Origin: an uncultured bacterium
GTDB taxonomy: Bacteria; Bacteroidota; Bacteroidia; Bacteroidales; Bacteroidaceae
DNA: 64,000 bases
NCBI GenBank assembly: GCA_946188155.1
Contig: CAMHUC010000004.1
Coordinates: forward strand, 1-64,000
Reading direction: 5' to 3'
Position numbers and translations under genes: made by a program. The notes beneath the pieces were generated by a model. It had not been told where the DNA came from and did no database searches. It worked only from the letters and a program-made list of their open reading frames with translations. Of this stretch, positions 45,017-53,793 are shown piece by piece (position 1 is the first letter of the stretch; every line of letters starts with the position of its first letter).

Positions 45017-47107
45017 CTACGCATACATCGCCACCAGATAGCGTCGCCCCTGACGACCTTTGCCCCGCTCAAACCCGTTGCGATGCAGGTAACTGCCTAA
45101 GAGTGTGGCGTTTGCGCGACTCTTCGGATCCATCTTCAGCCTCGTCAGGATTTCTGTCGGACTCAGCAGCAGCACTTCGTCATCACCCTGAGGTTTTCGG
45201 AAGTGGTCCTCAAAGATGGCAATCACGTTGGGCACTTCATAGTAGTCGGCATTCCGCTCGACGATCTGCCGCTCACGCTCACCCGTGAAGGCATATTCCT
45301 CGCCGCTCTCTATCTCACTGATAATCTGGGCATAGAGTTGCGGGTAGTCGATGGCGCGGTCGCCCTGGGTATCGGTGTCTATCACGCCCGTCACCTCTAC
45401 CACCATGTAGCGGCGCGAGCCCGACTCGTCCTTCAGCGGCACCAGCGAGTTGGTGGTGGCGCAGAAGGCGGCATAGCGCTGCTGCTGCTCGAACACGGTG
45501 GAGTACATCTTGCGCTCCTTCACGTCGGTGCGCTGGATGAGGTGCTTCAGGAAGGCCGTTTGCGCCTTAGATATCTGGTCGTACTCATCGATGTTGATCA
45601 GCAGGAATCGGCTCAGCGCCCTGAGGGCCTCCTTCTTGTTGGCGAAGTCGATGCGGTCGATGTAGAAGGGCATCAGCTCGCGGGGCAGGAGCATGCGCAT
45701 GAAGGTCGACTTGCGGGTGCCCTGCCCGCCGACGAGCATGAGCACCATCTGTGCGCCGTACATCGCGTCGCGCCCCGAGCGCCACTGGCTCACCATCGAG
45801 CGCATCCACACCTTGAAGTTGTCGCGCCAGCCGGGAGTCTCGGTCCTCACGCGGTCGGCCAGCTCGCCCAGGCGGTCGCGGCCGTCCCACTGGGGCAACC
45901 GGTCGAGCCACTCGCGCACGGGGTCGTACTCGCTGATGCGCTCGGAGACGAGGATGCGCTCCAGGTCCTGCGGCCACACCTTGATGCCCTCGCGGATGGC
46001 GGCGTTGTTGATGTCGTTCTTGATCTCAGGGGTCAGCGGGCGCCAGTCCAGCTGGTAGCGGTCCTTCTCCTGATAGTCGATGTCGCCCGTCACGCGGTTC
46101 CGGCGGAACATATAGCGCCGTTTCAGGAAGGCCTCCAGCAGCTGCTGGTGCATCAGGCTCCTGTCCAGCGGGCTGGCCGTGCCCAGGCGATGGCCCTGAT
46201 AGGCATTCTCGAAGCAGGAGCGCACCAGCGTCTCCTTGTCGCCCCAGTCGCCCAGATAGATGGTCATCTTCACGGCCAGTTCCTGGTCGATGCCGGCCTT
46301 CCGGCACTCGGCGGCCAGCAGCAGCAGGTGCTCGTCGGGCTGGCGATGGCGGTCGAAGGCCAGCTGGCGGCAGATGGCGTTGTAGTTCGTGATGTCCATC
46401 TCCCGGCGGGTGTAGCCTGGCAGCACCTCGGTGTCGAGTGCCGGCTCCGACTGGCGTCCGAGGACTCCGGCAGTGGCGTCCGTGAGCGGCTCTGTGGGCT
46501 GGCTCATCTCGATGGCCTTCGCAGCGGGGTTCAGCCAGGCCTGCGGGTCGTGGGAGATGCGGAATCCCTCGCTGCCGTCGTGCAGGACTTCCTCAGGACG
46601 GATGCCCGTGGACTGGAATACATACTCCGATGCCCGCTTGTAGGCATACTGCTGGAACAGAGCCACTTGCCGAGGCTCCTCGGGCAGCCCGCCGCCAGGC
46701 AGGCAGTATGGTATGAGCACCTTCAGTGACCGTCCGCTGCTGCCCACAAACGACATCAGCGTCTGTTCCCACACGTTCACCATCCGCCGCAGCTGTTCAA
46801 GCCGCTCCAGCCCGTCGTCTACACGGAGCGACAGCAGCACCAGGCCCGTCGGGGCCCCCTTGTCGCTCTCGGCAGGCCGGATGCGGGGCAGGTCGGCCGC
46901 CGCCAGTGGCCCCGAGGCCAGGCCAAAGCCCGTCGAGACTGCGGCGTGGCCGCGCACAGCCTCTACGCGTTGCGCATACTTGCCGCTGCGGGTCCAGTCG
47001 AGGATCTCGTTCAGCGTCACTCCCTTCTCTTTCCGCTCCCGGCGGTAGAGATACTCCATCATAAGTCTTGTATTGCCTGTCATCATGCTTGTAGTAATAC
47101 TATCCAA
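45017..47107 (-). CDS. VirE family protein with BT4734-type N-terminal domain (primase-helicase-like)
   Basis: 696 aa. The N-terminal half is a BT4734/VirE_N-like domain (VLLSLRVDDGLERLEQL, GSSGRSLKVLIPY). The C-terminal half is a VirE ATPase with the P-loop LVGGQGTRKSTF, Walker B-like FLLINIDEYDQ and ATTNSLVPLKDESGSRRYM. These proteins are found in mobile elements and probably act in replication. The gene is framed exactly by 79-bp inverted repeats, with 177 bases between ATG and the right repeat. It is longer than the other VirE gene here because it keeps the N-terminal domain. The true start may be a Met up to 15 residues in. Confidence 0.9.
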   Translation of the reverse strand: MDSITTSMMTGNTRLMMEYLYRRERKEKGVTLNEILDWTRSGKYAQRVEAVRGHAAVSTGFGLASGPLAAADLPRIRPAESDKGAPTGLVLLSLRVDDGLERLEQLRRMVNVWEQTLMSFVGSSGRSLKVLIPYCLPGGGLPEEPRQVALFQQYAYKRASEYVFQSTGIRPEEVLHDGSEGFRISHDPQAWLNPAAKAIEMSQPTEPLTDATAGVLGRQSEPALDTEVLPGYTRREMDITNYNAICRQLAFDRHRQPDEHLLLLAAECRKAGIDQELAVKMTIYLGDWGDKETLVRSCFENAYQGHRLGTASPLDRSLMHQQLLEAFLKRRYMFRRNRVTGDIDYQEKDRYQLDWRPLTPEIKNDINNAAIREGIKVWPQDLERILVSERISEYDPVREWLDRLPQWDGRDRLGELADRVRTETPGWRDNFKVWMRSMVSQWRSGRDAMYGAQMVLMLVGGQGTRKSTFMRMLLPRELMPFYIDRIDFANKKEALRALSRFLLINIDEYDQISKAQTAFLKHLIQRTDVKERKMYSTVFEQQQRYAAFCATTNSLVPLKDESGSRRYMVVEVTGVIDTDTQGDRAIDYPQLYAQIISEIESGEEYAFTGERERQIVERNADYYEVPNVIAIFEDHFRKPQGDDEVLLLSPTEILTRLKMDPKSRANATLLGSYLHRNGFERGKGRQGRRYLVAMYA

Positions 47108-47284
47108 TCTCTATGCTGCAAATACTATGCCACTTTCAGATGGCAGAAGTCACCTATTGCCCCAATTTACTAGTAAATTCAGACATCAGGAGGCTTCTGA
47201 CATCTCTCAGCACGCTCTTCATAGAAGCGGGAAGCCTTGCAGGAACTGACAGAAAGTCGCTGTCACCCGTCTGCCAACATGTCA

Positions 47285-47363
47285 CAACCTCGTTACAACC
47301 TCACAACCTCCAAAACAGGTTGCACGCCCTTTGCTGCAGGGCGATGTTACAACGTTACAACCT
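47285..47363. repeat. right 79-bp inverted repeat of the VirE cassette
   Basis: Inverse copy of 44938-45016, with the internal CGCCCT...AGGGCG hairpin conserved although the loop differs. The 177 bases between this repeat and the VirE start, and the 119 bases beyond it to the symporter promoter, hold no other gene that I can support. Confidence 0.95.
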
Positions 47364-47482
47364 GTAAAGCAAAAAAAAGAATAAGCATAGCCGTCAACAG
47401 TATCGAACATAAAAGTGGATGCGTCACCAAAGGCGCATCTTCTTTTTTTGCTGTTTCAGGTTCTGGTTTCATGAATTTTGAC

Positions 47483-47490
47483 TACCTTTG
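47483..47490 (+). promoter_or_regulatory. -7 box of the symporter gene
   Basis: TACCTTTG ending 9 bases before the ATG at 47500. The track start at 47488 is a TTG inside it. The transcript would be nearly leaderless. Confidence 0.65.
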
Positions 47491-47499
47491 CACCCTGTT

Positions 47500-48930
47500 A
47501 TGATGATACTTCTGACAGTATTGGCGTATTTCGCCATCCTCTTCGGCATCAGCCGCCTTACCAGCAGGCGAGCCGACAACAATACGTTCTACCGCGCCAA
47601 CCGCCGCGCACCATGGTATATGGTGGCCTTCGGCATGGTGGGGGCCAGCATCTCGGGCGTGACGTTCGTCAGCGTGCCGGGCATGGTGCTGACGTCGCAG
47701 ATGACCTATCTGCAGATGTGTCTGGGCTTCATCGTGGGCTATCTGGTGATAGCCTTCGTGCTGCTGCCGCTCTACTACCGGCTGAACCTGACCACCATCT
47801 ACGGTTATCTGGGGCAGCGGTTGGGCGAACGCAGCTATCTGACGGGGGCCTCGTTCTTCCTGCTGTCGAAGATGACGGGGGCAGCCGTGAGGTTCTATGT
47901 CGTCTGCATCATCCTGCAGCAGTTCGTGTTCGAGCCCGCCGGCATACCGTTTATTGTTAATGTGGTGCTGATGGTGCTGCTCATCTGGCTCTACACGCGG
48001 CGTGGCGGCATCGGCACGCTGGTGTTCACCGACTCCTTCCAGACGCTCTGCCTGTTTACGGCCCTCATCCTGATTATCTTCGAGGTGATCAGCCAGCTGC
48101 GGTTCTCCCCAGGCGATGCCATCGACGCCATCGCTGCCAGCGGGATGAGCCGTGTGTTCGTGTTCGACGACTGTCTCTCGCCCCAGAACTTCTGGAAACA
48201 GTTCCTCAGCGGTGCCTTCATCGCCATCGTGATGACGGGGCTCGACCAGGACATGATGCAGAAGAACCTGACCTGCAAGAGTCTCAAGGACGCACAGAAG
48301 GACATGTGTACTTACGGCGTGGCCTTTGTGCCGGCCAACCTGCTGTTCCTCTCGCTTGGCGTGCTGCTGGCCATGTACTTCGGCGATGAGACTGCCACGA
48401 TGAAGGGCGACACGCTGCTGCCCGCCTTTGTAGAGCGCGGAGCGATTCTTCACTCTTCACTCTTCACTCTTCACTTGTTCATCATCGGCATCGTGGCAGC
48501 CTCGTTCTCCAGTGCCGACTCTGCGCTGACTTCGCTCACCACCAGCTTCTGTGTGGACATCCGCCGCAGGCCCGACGACGAGCGGCTGCGCAAGCGGACG
48601 CACGTCGCGATGTGCCTCTTCTTCGTGATGTTCATCCTGTTGTTCCGCGCCGTCAACTCCACGTCGCTCATCGATGCCATCTACACGATAGCCAGCTATA
48701 CCTACGGCCCGCTGCTGGGTCTCTTCACCTTCGGGCTGTGTACCCGCCACAGGCCCATCGACGCTTGCGTACCTTATATATGTATAGCCTCCCCCATCGT
48801 CTGCTACGCCCTCGATGCCGCCGCCCAATACCTCTGGGGCTATCGCTTCGGCTACGAGCTGCTGATGCTCAACGGGCTGCTCACCTTCGGCGGCCTATGG
48901 CTGTGCAGCCGACATCGTGCTACTGTTTAG
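47500..48930 (+). CDS. sodium:solute symporter (SSS family)
   Basis: 476 aa with about thirteen membrane helices. It begins MMILLTVLAYFAILFGISRL and has the SSS marks FYRANRRAPWYMVAFGMVGASISGVTFVSVPG and VASFSSADSALTSL. It uses the sodium gradient to import a solute, often a sialic acid, sugar or amino acid; the substrate is not indicated. Four CTTCACT heptamers code an ILHSSLFTLH stretch in a loop or helix near residue 317. It overlaps the end of the convergent lipoprotein gene by 11 bases. Confidence 0.9.
   Translation: MMILLTVLAYFAILFGISRLTSRRADNNTFYRANRRAPWYMVAFGMVGASISGVTFVSVPGMVLTSQMTYLQMCLGFIVGYLVIAFVLLPLYYRLNLTTIYGYLGQRLGERSYLTGASFFLLSKMTGAAVRFYVVCIILQQFVFEPAGIPFIVNVVLMVLLIWLYTRRGGIGTLVFTDSFQTLCLFTALILIIFEVISQLRFSPGDAIDAIAASGMSRVFVFDDCLSPQNFWKQFLSGAFIAIVMTGLDQDMMQKNLTCKSLKDAQKDMCTYGVAFVPANLLFLSLGVLLAMYFGDETATMKGDTLLPAFVERGAILHSSLFTLHLFIIGIVAASFSSADSALTSLTTSFCVDIRRRPDDERLRKRTHVAMCLFFVMFILLFRAVNSTSLIDAIYTIASYTYGPLLGLFTFGLCTRHRPIDACVPYICIASPIVCYALDAAAQYLWGYRFGYELLMLNGLLTFGGLWLCSRHRATV
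48448..48475 (+). repeat. four CTTCACT heptamers inside the symporter gene
   Basis: Four perfect CTTCACT units in frame. The inverse form (AGTGAAG), also four units, lies in both ABC permease genes. Confidence 0.95.
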
Positions 48931-49522
48931 GGCGGGGAGCATACTGTAGTCCGTTGCCAGGCAGATAGCGGAAGCGGTAGACGCCCGAACGGCCCTCCTC
49001 GTCGGTGAGTTCCTGGCCGTCGAGGAAGAAGTGGCGGTCGATGTCGGGGCTGCCGTCCGACTTCCAATTGAAGTTGTTGCTGTAGGCCAGTGTCACCTTG
49101 TGGCCGTCGGGCAGGCAGAGCGTCGCCTCGCGCCGGGCAATGTTTTGCGTCCCGTCGAACTCGCCGAAGTACAGCAGGTAGCCAGTAGGCATCATGGTGC
49201 TGGCATCCCTTACCTGCCCCAGCGTCAGGCCTAAGAATGTGGGCATGTAAGCTCTGGTCTGCGTCTGGCCTTGCCTCTTCTTCCAGGCTTCCTCCACTGT
49301 CAGCACAGGGTAGGTCTCACCTTCACTGTCGAGGGTGAGTGCCTTGAGCAGATTGTCCTGACGGGTGGAGTCGAGCAGGTCGTGCCCCTCGCTGTCGGTG
49401 ACAAGGATGCGAAAGCCTATGGGTGCTATGTCCCATATCACGTCGTTGTTACTCTCCTTGTTGCAGCCGGCCAGCATACTGACGGCCAGCAGTGCCATGA
49501 TGATTGTTTTCAGTTGTTTCAT
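48920..49522 (-). CDS. hypothetical lipoprotein, 200 aa
   Basis: Signal peptide and lipobox KQLKTIIMALLAVSMLAGC (Cys 19), then a mixed domain of about 180 residues with no family that I recognise. A beta-rich C-terminus (RHFFLDGQELTDEEGRSGVYRF) is visible. The start at 49522 is preferred to the track's 49552 because it gives a clean lipoprotein signal. It ends inside the last codons of the symporter gene on the other strand. Exported, probably anchored in a membrane. Confidence 0.75.
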   Translation of the reverse strand: MKQLKTIIMALLAVSMLAGCNKESNNDVIWDIAPIGFRILVTDSEGHDLLDSTRQDNLLKALTLDSEGETYPVLTVEEAWKKRQGQTQTRAYMPTFLGLTLGQVRDASTMMPTGYLLYFGEFDGTQNIARREATLCLPDGHKVTLAYSNNFNWKSDGSPDIDRHFFLDGQELTDEEGRSGVYRFRYLPGNGLQYAPRPKQ

Positions 49523-49689
49523 TGCGTTTCTGTTTTTATACGTTTCTGTCATTAGAACGCAGAAATCCGCAAACCTTGCACGCTGGGCAGGAGAAATTAA
49601 CGGATATTAACTTCTGGACGCAAAAAATATGGCGCGGCGATGCAAGATTCCTGGATTTTGCCGTTATAACAAGAAAAGGAACAAAGGAA

Positions 49690-50280
49690 ATGAAGAAGAT
49701 AATCACAATGTTAATATGCACGGCCATGCTGACGGGCTGCACCAAGGGTGAGGATGGCGATAGTGGCATGTCGAATGTAAACGCACCATCCGACATGCCG
49801 TATAACGGAGCGTTTGAAATTAACTGGACGGTGGACGGCCAGGCAGTGGGGACATCGACATTAGAGGTGATGTACACGGCCAACATCCTCTCGCTGCCTC
49901 ACGACTGGCTGCACCAGCAGCTCTTCCCAGGCCAGCAGGTGACGCTGCTCAGCGATGACATTGCCTGGATATGGGCCCTGCACCTCAGCCCGACGGGCTA
50001 TTCCGACGACAACAACTATTTCGCCATCGAGAACACACACTACGAACAGTTCGTCAGCGTGGGCGGACAGCGGCTCACCTACGACGTGTGCTTCTCACAG
50101 CGGCGCTCTACAGCCATCTGCAACAGGGTGACTGGCTTTTGGACGGGCGTGGCACCTATCGACAGCATCGTCATCAGGGACGAAGACAACAGGGTTGACC
50201 ATCGGCCCGTCGTGGTGAGCGTGAAACGCTACAGCCCGGCAGTGGTACTCGCTTTTAACACGACCAAGCGAACCAGATAG
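49690..50280 (+). CDS. hypothetical lipoprotein, 196 aa
   Basis: Signal MKKIITMLICTAMLTGC (lipobox, Cys 17), then a beta-rich domain of about 175 residues (ALHLSPTGYSDDNNYFAIE and VSVKRYSPAVVLAFN). Not recognised. AAAGGA stands just before the ATG, which fixes the start well downstream of the track's 49504. It ends 4 bases before the ECF sigma gene, so it may belong to that operon and could be a sensed or regulated envelope protein. Confidence 0.75.
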   Translation: MKKIITMLICTAMLTGCTKGEDGDSGMSNVNAPSDMPYNGAFEINWTVDGQAVGTSTLEVMYTANILSLPHDWLHQQLFPGQQVTLLSDDIAWIWALHLSPTGYSDDNNYFAIENTHYEQFVSVGGQRLTYDVCFSQRRSTAICNRVTGFWTGVAPIDSIVIRDEDNRVDHRPVVVSVKRYSPAVVLAFNTTKRTR

Positions 50281-50284
50281 GCTC

Positions 50285-50830
50285 ATGGAGACAGAGCAGC
50301 ATCTGCTGGAAGCCATCCGCAGTGGCGACCGTCAGGCCATGCGCCGGCTCTACGAACGCTACGTGGGATATGCCATGGCCATCGCGCTGAGGTATATCCC
50401 GGATCGCGACGAGGCAGAGGACGTGGTGCAGGACAGCTTCGTCAGGATTCTGACCACCATCGCGCAGTTCAGCCACCAGGGCGAGGGCTCGCTGTCGGCA
50501 TGGGTGTCGAGAATCGTGGCCAACCAGGCCGTCGACCACCTGAGGCGCCGAGAGCGGTTGAGCTTCGTCAGCGACCTGCCCGACGACATCGCCGACGACG
50601 AGGAACCCGACATCGGCGACCTGCCGCCCGACGTGCTCACCAGGATGATCAGCCGACTGCCCTCAGGCTACAGGATGGTGCTCAACCTCTACGTCTTTGA
50701 GCACTGCCCCCACCAGGAGATAGCGCGGCAACTGGGCATCAAGGAGAGCACATCGGCCTCGCAACTGCTAAGAGCCAGGAAGATGCTGGCAAGGATGATG
50801 AAAGAATACTTAAAACAACAAGGAATATGA
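50285..50830 (+). CDS. ECF-type RNA polymerase sigma factor
   Basis: 181 aa. Region 2 is at residues about 20-60 (YERYVGYAMAIALRYIPDRDEAEDVVQDSFVRIL) and region 4 at 125-175 (LPSGYRMVLNLYVFEHCPHQEIARQLGIKEST). It directs RNA polymerase to stress or envelope promoters. The stop overlaps the start of the next gene (ATGA), whose N-terminus looks like its anti-sigma partner. Confidence 0.95.
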   Translation: METEQHLLEAIRSGDRQAMRRLYERYVGYAMAIALRYIPDRDEAEDVVQDSFVRILTTIAQFSHQGEGSLSAWVSRIVANQAVDHLRRRERLSFVSDLPDDIADDEEPDIGDLPPDVLTRMISRLPSGYRMVLNLYVFEHCPHQEIARQLGIKESTSASQLLRARKMLARMMKEYLKQQGI

Positions 50831-52077
50831 AACAGGAAGACTGGGCACGACAACTGGAACACCGACTGGCCGACCACCAGGAGGCACCCTCCCATGACCT
50901 GTGGACGGACATCGAGGCCAGGATGGCCGAAGGCAGCGGGAAGGCGGCGCGCCTGGCGACACTGCGCCGATGGAGCGCCGTGGCGGCGGCCGTGCTGCTC
51001 GCTTTCGGGGGCGCATACCTGTGGTGGCAGCAACGGGAGCCGGATGCTGTGGCTGACGGCAGAGTGCAGACTGGCAAGGCAATAGCTGGAGCCGTTGAGA
51101 ATACATCTGACGCACCAGTGGCAGAACCGAACGAAAGGATATCTGGCGGACCAGTGGCTGAAGCCGTCAGCCATACAGCGATGCCCTTGACATACAGCAA
51201 CGAGGCAGCCCCTCATGTAAAGCATGCCGCACAGCAGGGGCAGACGGCATACGAGGACCCCAAGGCTGCAGGAAAGGAACCCGCATCAGCCCCTCCTGCA
51301 GAAGGAGAACCAGTCTCCCCAGCCACGGAACCCCGGCAGGCAACAACCATCACGGCCACATCACAGCACAAAGAGGTGCATTCCGCCACCATCGCAACGC
51401 CGCATCAGCGAAGCATCGCCCTCAGCCTCTACGCCAGCAACGGCCTCACCCGTTACAACGACCGCAGCCCCGTGATGATGAGTCCGCTGATGGCGGCTCA
51501 GTTCGACTACGGTCACCAGTCTGGCAGCAGTGCGGCACGGGCCAGGTCGGCCATCTATCTGGCCGACGTCGAGGAACGGCAACAGCACAGCCAGCCCGTC
51601 TCTTTCGGTCTCACAGCCAGTTATCCGCTCGGCCGCCGCTTCGCGCTGTCGGCGGGAGTAGCCTACACCCGCCTTAGTTCCACCTTCACCTCCATCGTAC
51701 ACGGCAGCGAGATAGACCGCCGGCAGACACTCCACTATCTCGGCATACCCCTCACGCTGCGCTGGGACGCCTGGCGCTACCACGGACTGAAGGTCTATCT
51801 CGCCGCCGGAGCCCAGGCCGACTGGAACATCAAGGCCAGGAGCGAGATACAGGGTGCGGTGCTCTCGATGGACAAGGACGGCATGCAGTGGTCTGTTGGC
51901 GGCAGCCTCGGCGTGCAGTACGACGTGCTGCCCCAACTGGGCATCTACGCTGAACCCGGCCTTCGCCACTACTTCGACAACGGCAGCCCTGTGCGCAACT
52001 ACTACAAGGACCACCCCACCAACTTCAGCCTGCAGATAGGCCTGCGCCTGAACCTGGGCTCCGGCCGGACGGAGTGA
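50827..52077 (+). CDS. putative anti-sigma factor fused to an outer-membrane-type beta barrel
   Basis: 416 aa. Residues 1-45 are cytoplasmic and charged, 50-66 a membrane helix (AVAAAVLLAFGGAYLWW), 70-200 a Pro/Ala/Glu-rich linker, and 200-416 a porin-like domain of the outer-membrane beta-barrel type with strands such as PVSFGLTASYPLGRRFALSAGVAY and the end FSLQIGLRLNLG. One protein would thus span from cytoplasm to outer membrane. It overlaps the sigma gene, so it most likely holds the sigma factor; no classic zinc anti-sigma motif was seen. Confidence 0.8.
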   Translation: MKQEDWARQLEHRLADHQEAPSHDLWTDIEARMAEGSGKAARLATLRRWSAVAAAVLLAFGGAYLWWQQREPDAVADGRVQTGKAIAGAVENTSDAPVAEPNERISGGPVAEAVSHTAMPLTYSNEAAPHVKHAAQQGQTAYEDPKAAGKEPASAPPAEGEPVSPATEPRQATTITATSQHKEVHSATIATPHQRSIALSLYASNGLTRYNDRSPVMMSPLMAAQFDYGHQSGSSAARARSAIYLADVEERQQHSQPVSFGLTASYPLGRRFALSAGVAYTRLSSTFTSIVHGSEIDRRQTLHYLGIPLTLRWDAWRYHGLKVYLAAGAQADWNIKARSEIQGAVLSMDKDGMQWSVGGSLGVQYDVLPQLGIYAEPGLRHYFDNGSPVRNYYKDHPTNFSLQIGLRLNLGSGRTE

Positions 52078-52132
52078 ACTACAATCGTGACACGCGGAAT
52101 TGTTAAAGGTGCTTAAATATTAGGCTCCTTTC

Positions 52133-52163
52133 ATTGTCAATCCAGAAATAGTTCATATCTTTG
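52133..52163 (+). promoter_or_regulatory. promoter of the SPFH gene
   Basis: ATTG, 19 bases, then TATCTTTG. The start point falls at about 52167, inside a perfect palindrome. Confidence 0.7.
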
Positions 52164-52164
52164 C

Positions 52165-52181
52165 GATATCAAATTGATATC
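52165..52181. promoter_or_regulatory. palindrome at the SPFH transcription start
   Basis: GATATCAA-A-TTGATATC, a perfect 8-bp inverted repeat around one base, placed at the expected start point. A repressor site is likely; the ribbon-helix-helix protein at 53952 is a candidate binder. Confidence 0.6.
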
Positions 52182-52200
52182 ACTTTAAACATTAATCGTT

Positions 52201-53166
52201 ATGGAGAATAAGGAGTATTCATTCAAGGGAACAGTGTTGAACGGCTTTCTGATGTTGTTTGTCAACTTCGCCGTTCTGGTATTGTCAATCGTAGGCATCG
52301 TCTATGCCATCATCCAGCTCGACGGCAGCGACGGGGCCCAGGGCGGCTGGCTGCTCGGCGGCAGCATCCTGCTGCTGATAGCTAATGTAATAATGTGGTG
52401 TGGACTGAACCAGTTGGAGCCCAACGAGGCCAAGGTGATGAACTGGTTCGGCAAGTATGCCGGCACGTACACCGAGACGGGCTTTTTCTGGATCAATCCC
52501 TTCTACGGCACGAAGAAGGTGTCGCTGCGCGCACGTAACCTCGATGCCGAGCCTATCAAGGTGAACGACAAGACGGGCAACCCCGTGATGATAGGCCTCG
52601 TGCTGGTGTGGAAACTGAAGGATACCTATAAGGCCCTCTTCGAGGTGGACACCCAGACGATGGCTGCCAATCCCAACACCGTGGGCAGCGACACCAAGGG
52701 GCTGATGAACGCCTTGGAGAACTTCGTCCGTGTACAGAGCGACGCTGCCCTGCGCCAAGTGGCCGGGCAGTATGCCTACGACGATGAGGACAACAGCGGC
52801 GACGAACTGACGCTGCGCTCGAGTGCCGACGAGATTAACCAGCAGCTGGAGGAGAAACTCGACGAACGACTGGCACTGGCAGGCATCGAGGTGGTGGAGG
52901 CCCGCATCAACTACCTGGCCTACGCTCCGGAGATTGCGGCCGTGATGCTGCGCCGTCAGCAGGCTACAGCCATCATCACGGCCCGCGAGAAGATCGTGGA
53001 GGGGGCCGTATCGATGGTGAAGATGGCACTCGACAAACTCTCTGACGAGAACATCGTGGAACTCGACGACGACAAGAAGGCTGCCATGGTATCGAACCTG
53101 CTCGTGGTGCTCTGCGGCGACGACTCCGCACAGCCCGTGGTGAATACCGGGACACTGAACCACTGA
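52201..53166 (+). CDS. SPFH (band 7) domain membrane protein
   Basis: 321 aa. Two membrane helices at residues about 12-38 and 48-64, then an SPFH domain (NQLEPNEAKVMNWFGKYAGTYTETGFFWINPF) and a helical tail with VEARINYLAYAPEIAAVMLRRQQATAIITAREKI. SPFH proteins form membrane scaffolds and microdomains. The next gene downstream after the GxxExxY cassette is a small ribbon-helix-helix protein that probably belonged to the same operon. Confidence 0.93.
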   Translation: MENKEYSFKGTVLNGFLMLFVNFAVLVLSIVGIVYAIIQLDGSDGAQGGWLLGGSILLLIANVIMWCGLNQLEPNEAKVMNWFGKYAGTYTETGFFWINPFYGTKKVSLRARNLDAEPIKVNDKTGNPVMIGLVLVWKLKDTYKALFEVDTQTMAANPNTVGSDTKGLMNALENFVRVQSDAALRQVAGQYAYDDEDNSGDELTLRSSADEINQQLEEKLDERLALAGIEVVEARINYLAYAPEIAAVMLRRQQATAIITAREKIVEGAVSMVKMALDKLSDENIVELDDDKKAAMVSNLLVVLCGDDSAQPVVNTGTLNH

Positions 53167-53189
53167 TAAGACGAAAGAACGAGAGCCTT

Positions 53190-53403
53190 AGACGAATGTA
53201 CGAATAAACGTTTTTACGGAAGATGTAGTTTTAGACGAATGTACGAATAAACGTTTTTTCGGAAGATGTAGTTTTAGACGAATGTACGAATAAACGTTTT
53301 TCGGAAGATGTAGTTTTAGACGAATGTACGAATAAACGTTTTTACGGAAGATGTAGTTTTAGACGAATGTACGAATAGACGATTTTACGGATAATATAGA
53401 CAG
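53190..53403. repeat. left inverted array of GxxExxY locus 2
   Basis: Five units starting AGACGAATGTACG at 53190, 53233, 53276, 53318 and 53361, i.e. 43, 43, 42 and 43 bases apart, nearly identical. They end 8 bases before the GxxExxY ATG. There are no spacers, so this is not a CRISPR array. Confidence 0.95.
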
Positions 53404-53410
53404 CACGAAT

Positions 53411-53791
53411 ATGGAGAACAAGGAGTTGATAGACTTGATTGCTGAGTGTGCAAAGAATGTACGAAAACAATTGGCAGCCGGCTACGAAGAGAAGATATAT
53501 AAGAATGCGATGTATATCGAGATGAAGAAGAATGGTATCCTGGTGGAAACGGAAGTACCCTTTAAGGTCTACTATGATGGCGTCATTGTTGGTGAATACC
53601 GTGCAGACCTGGTTGCCGACCATAAGGTCATCGTTGAATTGAAGGCTGTCAATGCCCTTGTTAAATACCATTCCGTGCAACTTGTCAACTATCTGACCGC
53701 CACAGGTCTCGATGATGGAATCCTCATCAACTTCGGAGCAGAGAGACTGGAGATTATCCCCAAGACTCGCCTCTACTATAAGCGTCTATAG
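53411..53791 (+). CDS. GxxExxY protein (PD-(D/E)XK-like)
   Basis: 126 aa. It has GYEEKIY (the GxxExxY motif), a PD-(D/E)XK-like core EYRADLVADHKVIVELKAVNAL and the end DDGILINFGAERLEI. It shares family with the gene at 28981 but differs in sequence and in flanking repeats. Function unknown. The gene and its two repeat arrays fill the space between the SPFH gene and a small regulator gene. The whole unit looks inserted. Confidence 0.9.
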   Translation: MENKELIDLIAECAKNVRKQLAAGYEEKIYKNAMYIEMKKNGILVETEVPFKVYYDGVIVGEYRADLVADHKVIVELKAVNALVKYHSVQLVNYLTATGLDDGILINFGAERLEIIPKTRLYYKRL

Positions 53792-53793
53792 AA

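Noticed and set aside
45203-46729. 508-aa plus-strand frame opposite VirE
   Set aside because: Shadow of the VirE gene; no motifs and no plausible start region.
47108-47499. Small frames between VirE copy 2 and the symporter
   Set aside because: They are made from the inverted repeat and AT-rich spacer and have no conserved features.
49504-49689. Upstream extension of the 196-aa lipoprotein
   Set aside because: It would bury the lipoprotein signal; AAAGGA and ATG at 49690 mark the start.
53190-53403. 43-bp repeats as a CRISPR array
   Set aside because: The units are contiguous and lack unique spacers, there are no cas genes, and the matching array beyond the gene is inverted.
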